Source: Candidatus Eisenbacteria bacterium | Lineage (GTDB): Bacteria; Orphanbacterota; Orphanbacteria; Orphanbacterales; Orphanbacteraceae | NCBI GenBank assembly: GCA_016867715.1 | Contig: VGIW01000016.1 | Location: forward strand, 1 to 50,379 | DNA length: 50,379 bases | Direction: 5' to 3' | Part shown: piece by piece, positions 22,577-30,700 of the stretch | Numbering within the stretch: the stretch's first letter is position 1 | Layout of the letters: every line of letters starts with the position of its first letter | The notes under the pieces: generated by a model | Databases searched by the model: none | Seen by the model: the letters and a program-made list of their open reading frames with translations, nothing else | What the model was told of the DNA's origin: nothing | Program-made: the position numbers and the translations under genes

Positions 22577-24976
22577 GTGCAATCGTACGAGAAGCTGGGA
22601 GCCTTCTACCTGGGAAGAACCGTCGATCCCGAAACCGGCCGCACGGGCGAGCCCCTTCTGTACGATTCGCGCGATCTCACGACGCACGCGGTTTGCGTCG
22701 GCATGACGGGGAGCGGGAAGACCGGGCTCTGCCTCTCGCTCATCGAGGAGGCGGCGATCGACGGCATACCCGTTCTCGCGATCGATCCGAAGGGGGATCT
22801 CGGGAATCTTCTGCTCTCGTTTCCTGAGCTTTGTGCCTCGGACTTCGAGCCGTGGGTGGACGAAGGAGAAGCGCGGCGGAAGGGTCTTTCGAGCGCCGCC
22901 TACGCCGAGCAGGTCGCGGCCATGTGGAGAGAGGGCCTCGCCCAGTGGGATCAGGACGGGGCGCGCATCGCACGCTTCCGGGACTTGGCGGAGCGCGCGA
23001 TCTACACGCCGGGGAGCCGCGCGGGATTTTCGGTGAGCGTTCTTCGCTCGCTTGCCGCCCCGCCCCCCGCTCTCGTCTCGAACGCCGAGGCGGTCGTCGA
23101 ACGGGTCCAGGCGACCGTTTCCGGTCTTCTCGCGCTCGTCGGCATCTCCGCCGATCCGATGCGAAGCCGCGAGCACATCCTCCTCTCGCACATTCTGCAG
23201 CGCGCGTGGAATGAAGGGCGAAGCATCGAGCTCTCGACGCTCATCCGCGAGATCGGCTCTCCGCCCTTCGAGAGGGTCGGCGTTCTCGACGTCGAGACGT
23301 TCTTCCCGTCGAAGGAACGCTTCGACCTCGCGCTCGGCCTGAACAACCTCCTCGCCTCGCCCGGCTTCGCCGCGTGGATGGACGGGGATCCGCTCGACAT
23401 TCCGCGCCTTCTCTGGACTCCGGAGGGGAAGCCGCGCATCGCGATCTTCTCGCTCGCGCACCTTCCGGACCCGCAGCGAATGTTCTTCGCGACGATTCTT
23501 CTCGGCGAGCTTCTTGCGTGGATCCGCACGCAGCCGGGGACATCTTCGCTCCGTGCGATCCTTTACATGGATGAGGTCTTCGGCTACTTTCCGCCGACCG
23601 CGAACCCGCCGTCGAAGACGCCGATGCTCACCCTTCTCAAACAGGCGCGCGCGTTCGGCCTCGGGTGCGTGCTCGCGACGCAGAACCCGGTCGATCTGGA
23701 TTACAAAGGCCTCTCGAACGCAGGGACCTGGTTCCTCGGGCGCCTGCAAACCGAGCGCGACAAGGAGAAGGTCCTCGACGGCTTGGAGGGGGCGACGGGC
23801 GCATCGGGCGGCTTGGACCGCGCGGCGATCGACAGAACGCTCTCCTCGCTCAAGAGCCGCGTCTTTCTCATGAACAACGTGCACGAGGATCGGCCGGTCG
23901 TCTTTCAGTCCCGATGGGCGCTCTCCTACTTGAGGGGCCCTCTCTCCCGAGTCGAGATCGAAAGGTTGATGCGCGAACGAAAAGCTCCGCTTGCCCCGCC
24001 GGCTCCCGCGCCCGATACCGAACCGAGACCGCCGCGGGCCGCGCGGGCCGAGACCGTCGTTTCCGAGGAAAGCCGTCCGGTGCTCGGTCCGGGCATTCAG
24101 GACTTCTTTCTCGCCGCCGCCCGCCCGCTCGCGGAAGAGGAGAGCTTCGTCTATCGACCCGCGCTCCTCGGAACGGCGAGGGTTCATTTCGTGTCGAAAC
24201 GCGAAGGGGTCGATCAGTGGCGGGAGGTCGCGCGCCTCGCGCCACTCGGTGGGAGCCCGGAGGATCCTTGGGCGCTTTCCGAGGCGATCGCGATCGACGA
24301 GGCGGAACTCCATAAGGAACCGGATCCGCGGGGGCGCTTCGCTCCGCTCCCCGCCGAGGCCGCCTCTCCGAAGAGCTACCCCCCCTGGACGCGAGCCCTT
24401 GCGGATTTCCTCTATCGTTCGGAAACCTGCGCGGTGTGGAGAAGCGCGGCGTTCGGCGCGGTCTCCTCTCCGGAGGAGACGGAGCGCGACTTCCGCGCGC
24501 GCCTCGCGCAGACGGCGCGCGAGAAGAGGGACGCGGAGGTCGAGAAGCTTCGCGCGCGCTACGCTCCCAGGCTCGCGCAGCTCGAGGAGAGGATCCGCGC
24601 GGCCGAGGAGAGGGTGAAGCGCGAGGAATCGCAATACAAGAGCCAGAGAACGCAAAGCGCGATCTCCTTCGGCGCGACGCTTCTCGGCGCGATGCTCGGA
24701 CGGAAGATCGTGAGCGCCGGGAACGTGGGGCGCGCGACGACCGCCGCCCGCGGGATCGGGCGCGCCGCGCGCGAGAAAGGGGATGTCGCGCGCGCGATGG
24801 AAAGCCGGGAGGCTCTCCTCGAAAAGCTGGCCGCGCTCGAGAAGGAGTTCGAGGCGGAGACGGCGCGGCTTCAAGAGGCGATCGACCCCGCGGCGCTCGA
24901 GATCGAGAAGACCGAGATCCGCTCGCGCAAGGCGGACATGTCCTCGCCGGTCGTCCGGCTCGTCTGGGTCCCGTAG
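22577..24976 (+). CDS. HerA/FtsK-like ATPase of unknown role with C-terminal helical tail
   Basis: 799 aa from a GTG behind GAGGAGGGAGCC (MQSYEKLGAFYLGR). Residues about 1-20 form an entry strand pair, then a P-loop: CVGMTGSGKTGLCLSLIEEAA (Walker A GMTGSGKT). AIDPKGDLGNLL and YMDEVFGYFPPT (Walker B, with Asp-Glu) follow. The sensor-type segment CVLATQNPVDLDYKGLSNAG and the arginine-containing TWFLGRLQTERDKEKVLDGLEG are typical of HerA-like helicase/translocase ATPases (DUF87/DUF853 superfamily). The C-terminal third (about 590-799) is charged coiled coil with a Gly-rich hydrophobic patch, FGATLLGAMLGRKI. I do not know its function; a HerA partner such as NurA is not next to it. Confidence 0.7.
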   Translation: MQSYEKLGAFYLGRTVDPETGRTGEPLLYDSRDLTTHAVCVGMTGSGKTGLCLSLIEEAAIDGIPVLAIDPKGDLGNLLLSFPELCASDFEPWVDEGEARRKGLSSAAYAEQVAAMWREGLAQWDQDGARIARFRDLAERAIYTPGSRAGFSVSVLRSLAAPPPALVSNAEAVVERVQATVSGLLALVGISADPMRSREHILLSHILQRAWNEGRSIELSTLIREIGSPPFERVGVLDVETFFPSKERFDLALGLNNLLASPGFAAWMDGDPLDIPRLLWTPEGKPRIAIFSLAHLPDPQRMFFATILLGELLAWIRTQPGTSSLRAILYMDEVFGYFPPTANPPSKTPMLTLLKQARAFGLGCVLATQNPVDLDYKGLSNAGTWFLGRLQTERDKEKVLDGLEGATGASGGLDRAAIDRTLSSLKSRVFLMNNVHEDRPVVFQSRWALSYLRGPLSRVEIERLMRERKAPLAPPAPAPDTEPRPPRAARAETVVSEESRPVLGPGIQDFFLAAARPLAEEESFVYRPALLGTARVHFVSKREGVDQWREVARLAPLGGSPEDPWALSEAIAIDEAELHKEPDPRGRFAPLPAEAASPKSYPPWTRALADFLYRSETCAVWRSAAFGAVSSPEETERDFRARLAQTAREKRDAEVEKLRARYAPRLAQLEERIRAAEERVKREESQYKSQRTQSAISFGATLLGAMLGRKIVSAGNVGRATTAARGIGRAAREKGDVARAMESREALLEKLAALEKEFEAETARLQEAIDPAALEIEKTEIRSRKADMSSPVVRLVWVP

Positions 24977-25077
24977 TCCGGGGGGCGCTCTACCGATATC
25001 ACGAGACACGGGACGGTGCGCGCGCCGCCCCGCTCACAGAAGCAATGAAATCGGTAAGGTGTCCCCCCGGACTCCTA
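24974..25077. repeat. 104-bp foldback element between convergent genes
   Basis: The left end TAGTCCGGGGGG...TACCGATATCA pairs with the right end, whose reverse complement reads TAGGAGTCCGGGGGG...TACCGATTTCA. This gives imperfect terminal inverted repeats of about 30 bp around a GC-rich middle. The left arm begins with the TAG stop of the HerA-like ATPase and the right arm holds the TAG stop of the carboxypeptidase gene on the other strand. No coding sequence fits in it. It resembles a small palindromic mobile or REP-type element, and it could also act as a bidirectional terminator. Confidence 0.6.
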
Positions 25078-27663
25078 CCGAACCAACGTCATCTTGCGCG
25101 TCTCGCCCTTGCCGTCCGCCGTCATGCGGAAGAGATAGACGCCGGAGGAGACCGCCTCGCCCCGGTCGTTTCTCCCATCCCAAGAAATCGCATGCGCGCC
25201 CGCTCCGAGACGCTCGGAGGAAAGCAGCGTCCGCACGAGACGCCCCGCGGGATCGTAGACGAGAAGGTCTACGGCGAAGTCCGTCGCGAGGTCGAAGCGG
25301 ATCGACGTCGCCGGGTTGAACGGGTTCGGGACGTTCCCGAGGAGATGCGTGGCGGCCGGAGGCGCGCCCGCGACGCCGACGATCACCTGAACTCCCTTGA
25401 TGACGAAGTCGTCGAAGTAGAAACCGTCTTTCTGCGTCGATCCGTCGGAAAGAAGAACGAACCGGAACCGGACGTCCGACGCCGTTTGCCAGGGCGAGAG
25501 ATCGACGCGGTTCTCGACCCACGCCGTCTGCGTCCCCTCGAAGACCGGCGACCCGCTCGGCTTCTGCTTCCCCTGGCCGCTGGCGGGCTGCGTGTAGTTC
25601 GTTGCGATCGAGGTCCATGTCGAACCGCCGTTCGTCGAGATCTGCAGCTTCACGCAGTCCCAGTTCAGCTCGATCACCCACTTGGCCCAGAAAGAGAGCG
25701 AGCAGCTCTCCGCGGACGAGAGGTCGACGGAGTACGCCATCGTCGTGACCGAGCTGTCGTTCGCCGGGTAATTCCCCCCGGGGCTGTCGGTCATCGAATG
25801 GGACGGCGTATGGCTCGACTCGGTCGTGAGGGCCCAGTCCCCGGTCCACTTCGCGGCGCCGCCCTCGAAATCATCCTGGAAGAGAATCGCCTCTTGAACG
25901 ATGCCGAGAAGGAAGTCCTCCGTTTCCGACGGCTCATCCACGGCGACGACGCGCTCTTCGGTCGTGTGCCCGGTCGCGGAGACGCGGAACTTGTACTCCC
26001 CGTACATGAGGTTCACCGTGTAATAGCCGCCGTTCGCGGCGCTCGACTGGACCGTGGCGACGTACTGGTTCCCCGGATAGGTGCGGATCTCGATCGAGGC
26101 GGTGAGGCCGGCGCCGCTCCCCACCTCGCGCACGTACCCCGAGACGTCGCCGTAGGCGATCGGATCGAGCACGACGTTAAAGACCGCCGGCGTTCCCCAA
26201 ACGACCGAGACGCCGTAGTAGGTCTTCGTGATGTAGCCGGCGGCGGCGAACGAGATGTCGTACGTCCCTGTGTCGAGGAGTTTATAGTAGTCGCCGAAAT
26301 CGGGATCGGTGAAGACCCGCTTGGTGATTCCTGCGACCGTGATCTCCGCGTTGAGCGGGAGCCCGGTGTCCGATCCGGTCACGATTCCGTTCACGCAGTA
26401 GCGGGCCGACTTGATGAAGTGAATGAAGCTCTGTTTGTTGTCGATCGTCCAGAGCGAGTCAAGCGCGCTCGCCGGCGGCTGGAACGAGTTGCTGTACTCG
26501 ATCGTGACGTCGATCGCGCCGGTCTCGTGGTACGACCAGTCCTGCAAGCTTCCCTTCACGACGTACCATTGAGCGCCGTTCGTGATCCCCTGCGGGAAGG
26601 AGCCGTTGTACATCGGCAGGTTGTAAGTCGAGTACTCGAGGCTCATCTTGATGATCGCGTTGTTGTCGGGGGCGAGCGTGTAGGTGTAGTCCCAAGGATA
26701 GTTCACGACCAGCGCCCCGCTGTGACCGTTCTCGCTGATCACGAAGTGATGGTCGTAGCCGTAGTTCTTGAAATGGATCGTTTCGATCTGCTCGGTGTAG
26801 GTGCCGTCGTCGCCGATCGATCCGTCGGGGACCGGGAAGTTCCGATTGAGGTCGACGCCGTTCGCGTTGTTGCGCGTGCCGGCGACGCGGCCGTCCGGGT
26901 TGATGCACGGGATGATGTGCAGCTCGAAGTTGTTCACAAGAAACGTCGCGTCCGCATCGGTCCCATACTCGTTCGTGAGAAACTCGACCAGATAGAGGAG
27001 CATTTCAAGCCCCGGCGGCTCGTTGCCGTGCATCGTGCTCGCGAGGCGAACCTCGGGCTCTGCTTCCTCGCTCCCCACGTTGTCGGAGATTCGAATGCCG
27101 TAGATGGGGCGCCCCTGAACGGTGTTCCCGATGATGAAGGTGTCTGCGATCGCCGGATGGTCGATCATCGCCTGATAGAGAATCTGCCCGATCTGCGCAT
27201 AGGTGTGATAGACGCCACGGTCGCCGAACTTCAGGCGGTCGCCCCCTTCGCGCGCCTGCTCGGCCCACAGCGCCTCCATTTCGCGCCGTACGTGCTGCTC
27301 GACGTCGGGGAGTCGCTCGTAAGCGTAGCCCGCCCTCGTGAGCGAGCGCGCCTCGGCATCGGTGACGCGCGTCTCGATCACGAGCCGATAGGCATCCTCC
27401 GCCTCGCGCACGATTCGGATGTGTTCCCTGTCGAAATAGGCGATCGGCGCCTCTTTCAGCAAAGCCTCGAGATCCTCGAAGCTCCCGACCTCGAGCCGCA
27501 CCGGGAAGTCGTCGTACGCGCGGATCTCCCAGAGAGGAAGCCCCACCGCGTCGAAGGGGATCGCGTCCGCCCGCGCGCCGCACGGGAGGGCCGCGAGAAG
27601 AACCGCGAACGCGATGACGGTCGCAACAAGCGGGGGAGCTTGTCCGGTCGAATCCTTGCGCAT
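25075..27663 (-). CDS. Secreted M14-family zinc carboxypeptidase with jelly-roll and FlgD-like domains
   Basis: 862 aa. Signal peptide (MRKDSTGQAPPLVATVIAFAVLLAALPCGARA). A propeptide region (about 33-145) is followed by the M14 peptidase: YHTYAQIGQILYQAMIDHP, IGNTVQGRPIYGIRISDN, the zinc motif STMHGNEPPG (HxxE, about residues 210-213), IIPCINPDGRVAGTRNNANGVDLNRNFP, and the catalytic Glu in AIDVTIEYSNSF (about 386). Two carboxypeptidase-regulatory-like strands follow (GIVTGSDTGLPLNAEITVAG; YVREVGSGAGLTASI), then an adhesion-type jelly roll (DDFEGGAAKWTGDW...SFWAKWVI) and the FlgD-like end (GNVPNPFNPATSI ... RKMTLVR). It should be a surface or secreted exopeptidase for peptides or peptidoglycan peptides. 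It is downstream of the C25 peptidase on the same strand. Ribosome site AAGGAGAGC. Confidence 0.9.
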   Translation of the reverse strand: MRKDSTGQAPPLVATVIAFAVLLAALPCGARADAIPFDAVGLPLWEIRAYDDFPVRLEVGSFEDLEALLKEAPIAYFDREHIRIVREAEDAYRLVIETRVTDAEARSLTRAGYAYERLPDVEQHVRREMEALWAEQAREGGDRLKFGDRGVYHTYAQIGQILYQAMIDHPAIADTFIIGNTVQGRPIYGIRISDNVGSEEAEPEVRLASTMHGNEPPGLEMLLYLVEFLTNEYGTDADATFLVNNFELHIIPCINPDGRVAGTRNNANGVDLNRNFPVPDGSIGDDGTYTEQIETIHFKNYGYDHHFVISENGHSGALVVNYPWDYTYTLAPDNNAIIKMSLEYSTYNLPMYNGSFPQGITNGAQWYVVKGSLQDWSYHETGAIDVTIEYSNSFQPPASALDSLWTIDNKQSFIHFIKSARYCVNGIVTGSDTGLPLNAEITVAGITKRVFTDPDFGDYYKLLDTGTYDISFAAAGYITKTYYGVSVVWGTPAVFNVVLDPIAYGDVSGYVREVGSGAGLTASIEIRTYPGNQYVATVQSSAANGGYYTVNLMYGEYKFRVSATGHTTEERVVAVDEPSETEDFLLGIVQEAILFQDDFEGGAAKWTGDWALTTESSHTPSHSMTDSPGGNYPANDSSVTTMAYSVDLSSAESCSLSFWAKWVIELNWDCVKLQISTNGGSTWTSIATNYTQPASGQGKQKPSGSPVFEGTQTAWVENRVDLSPWQTASDVRFRFVLLSDGSTQKDGFYFDDFVIKGVQVIVGVAGAPPAATHLLGNVPNPFNPATSIRFDLATDFAVDLLVYDPAGRLVRTLLSSERLGAGAHAISWDGRNDRGEAVSSGVYLFRMTADGKGETRKMTLVR

Positions 27664-27686
27664 CCTGCTCTCCTTGAAACGGGGAG

Positions 27687-27718
27687 CGGCTGCCGCGACT
27701 CCTCCGCCGCGACAGCCG
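27687..27718 (-). other. Hairpin between the C25 and M14 peptidase genes
   Basis: CGGCTGCCGCG at 27687-27697 pairs with CGCGACAGCCG at 27708-27718 (11 positions, one mismatch, 10-nt loop). It lies in the 88-nt gap between two same-strand genes. On the minus-strand transcript it is followed by CTCCCCGTTTC, too weak for a clear terminator, so it may attenuate or stabilise the downstream message. Confidence 0.4.
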
Positions 27719-27751
27719 GCTCTCCCGAAACCTACGAAAGTCCTCGCGCCG

Positions 27752-30700
27752 CTACTTCACGAGCACCATCTTTCCGGTGAGCGCCTTGCCGGCGGTCTCG
27801 AGCCGGTAGAAGTAGACGCCGCTTCCGACCGTCTTCCCTTCGTCGTCGATTCCCATCCACCGTACCTGATAACTCCCGGCTTCCATTCGTCCGGAAAGGA
27901 GCGTCGCGACCTTCCGCCCCGAAGGCTCGTAGACGGCGAGCGTGAGCGGAGCCGCTTCCGGCAGATCGAAGAGGATGGTCGTCGCGGGGTTGAACGGGTT
28001 CGGGACGTTCCCCTTCAGCGCGAGCGTCTTCGGCACGCCCGGCTTGTCGCCCGCGACGCCGGTCTCGATGCCGTGGGTGATGCGGACGCACCATGTCCGG
28101 AGCGTGCCGAGATCGGCCCCGGCATTATCCGACACGTGAATGATCCACCTCTCGCTCATCGGGTCCCCGATAAAGTCGTCGAGATTTCCGGCGGGCGTGA
28201 GCTGCGTCGGATACCACCCGTAGATGTTGTCCGCGCTTCCTCCCGTCCGGTTGTGCAGAACCACATTCGTCCCGCCCGGCGAGGTCAGGTTGACGATGAG
28301 GTCGCCGATGTACGTGTGAAGAATATCCACGAACACCTCGATGTCGCTCACCGTGGCCGTCTTGGAGACGACGTGGATCGTGTCGCGAACGCCGACCGGG
28401 TTCGAGTCCGGAATCGACAGGTTCGGGCTTTCGCAGAAGTCATCCGTCGCGGTCGGCGTGAGGACGAAGTCGATGTCGGTCATGTGCTGCCCGGAGGTGA
28501 GCGACACCTCTTCCGCGTCGGTCGCCCAGCCGGTCTTGGTCGCGACGATGTTGTACGTTCCGGCGAAGAGACCGGTCAGCTCGTACGCGCCGGTCGGCCC
28601 GGTGTAGACATACCCGCCGTTCGGAACCGCCGAAACCTTGATGCCGGAATGATCCGACTGCCCGGCGAGGATCGCGGTTCCGGAGACGGAGCAGTTGCCG
28701 AACTCCGGCGTGATGAGCCAGTTCACCGCGTTCTCGAGAAGGAGCGGGCGAACCGCGGCGTCCATCGTGGAGTAGTTGAAGCAGAAGAAGACGATCTGGC
28801 CGCCCTCGGGAGCCGGGTTCGTGTCGTACACGATGATGCTCGCGTCGGTCGGGTAGGTCGACCAAGACGCGACCCTGCGCGCGTCGGGGTTCGGAACCAT
28901 CGCGTCCTGATCCCCGTAGCCCGAGTAGCTCATCGTGATCGTCCCGGTGATGGCGTTCGGCACGCTCATCACGTAATGCGTCGGATCGGAGACCGTCACG
29001 TTGCCGCTCTGGTCGTGGTTCCAGTCGTTCGAGTGAAGGACGTTCGTCGCGAACGTCGGATAGGCAGGATACGACGCCGCGTCGTATCCGATCTCGCCCC
29101 CCTCGACGAGGATGTGTCCGCCGGCGAGGACGTAGCTCTCGATGTTCGAGCGGAGCGCCGCGCTCGTGATTGGCGAGACGTTGCTCCCCGTCGTGAGGAT
29201 AAGCAGGTCGTAGTTCGGCCACGTCCCCGGATCGCTTGCGGTCGCCGCTTCGAGAGTCACCGAGTAGCCGATGTCCTCGAGGTCCGCCACGATGTCGGCG
29301 GCCGCCTTGCAGTCGTCGGAAAGATAGCCGTCGGCGATCATCGCTCCCGCCTTCTCCTCGGTCTTGGGCGGGTTGTACGCCCCCTTCGCCCCGTCGTTCA
29401 GCACGAGGATATCGCCCACGGTGGGCTCGAGAACGAAGTCCTTCTCGACGAGCGGCTCGTCAATCGTGATGCCGATCGTGAGCGTCTTGTGGCGGAACGC
29501 CTTCACGACCACCGTGTAATCGAAATACGGGAGGGACGAGGTGGTGTACGCGCCGGTCATCGAGTCGCTCACGGTCTGCGTGTAGAGCGACATGTTGTCG
29601 CTTCGGTACACCTTCACGCTCGCAAGGAGAGGATCTTCGGACACCTCGTCCGTGATGATGCCCGTGAGAACGCCGCTCGGCGCCGCAGCGAGGTCGATGT
29701 TGTACGTGTTCGCCCCATAGTTCACGAACATCGTGTCTTGGTAGTGCAGGTAGCCGAAGAAGTCGACCGTCACGATGTACGGCGCGACGAGGATCTCCTC
29801 GCCGACGGTGTAGTTCCCGAGCGAGTTCGCGGTGGCGCTCCACTTCTCGGCCATGTCCATGTCGAAGCCCTTGACCACCGCGCCGACGGCCGGCGATCCG
29901 GCGGCGTCGACGTGCCCGGCAAGCGTTCCGTACGCCTCGATAATCGGGAAGGTTTCTGTGTAAACATTAAATCCGCTGATCGCGATCGCGCCGGTGACGG
30001 CTCCCGCGGTGCTCGGCGTGATCTCCATCGTCGTTTCCGCCGTCTGGAGCTCCGTTCCGTCGGGAAGAATCGCGAAGAGCGTCGTCGTCCAGTGCCCGCC
30101 CACGCTCATGTGGAGAACGCCGGGCAGGTTCAGCGCGAATGTGTCCGAGAGGCCGATCTCCGTGGTCACCCAAAGATTCGGGTTCGTCATCGTCCCGGCG
30201 AGAACGACGATCGGCTCGCGGAAGAGGTTCCAGGTTTCCGCGGGATCCTTGCCGATGATGTCGAGCGACGGGCCGTACGGGTAGTTCACAGTGAGCGTGC
30301 AGACACCCGCGGCGTTCGTCGCGACCGGGGTCGTCTGGTAACCGAGGCCGTCCGCCCAAACGTCGATCCCCGGCTTGGGCGTGATGCCGTCCGCCTCGAG
30401 AACCGTGACGACGATCTCGGTTTCGACCGCCGCATGGATCGTGTCCGGATCGATTAGGATCGTGGCCGGCACGATCACCGGGATATCGGTGATGTACGGT
30501 TCCTTGTTCTGCATCGTCACGACGAGCCGCGCGGTGCCGGGCGTCAGGAGATCCCAGAGATCCATCACGAGCGATCCGCTCTCATCCACGGTTCCCGCGC
30601 CGACGATCGCGCCGTTCTGTGTGAGGCCGCAGTAGCTACCGGGAGCCGCGTCGACCGCGACCGACGGCGAGGTCGTGTAGAGAATCGGGAGATGAGAGAC

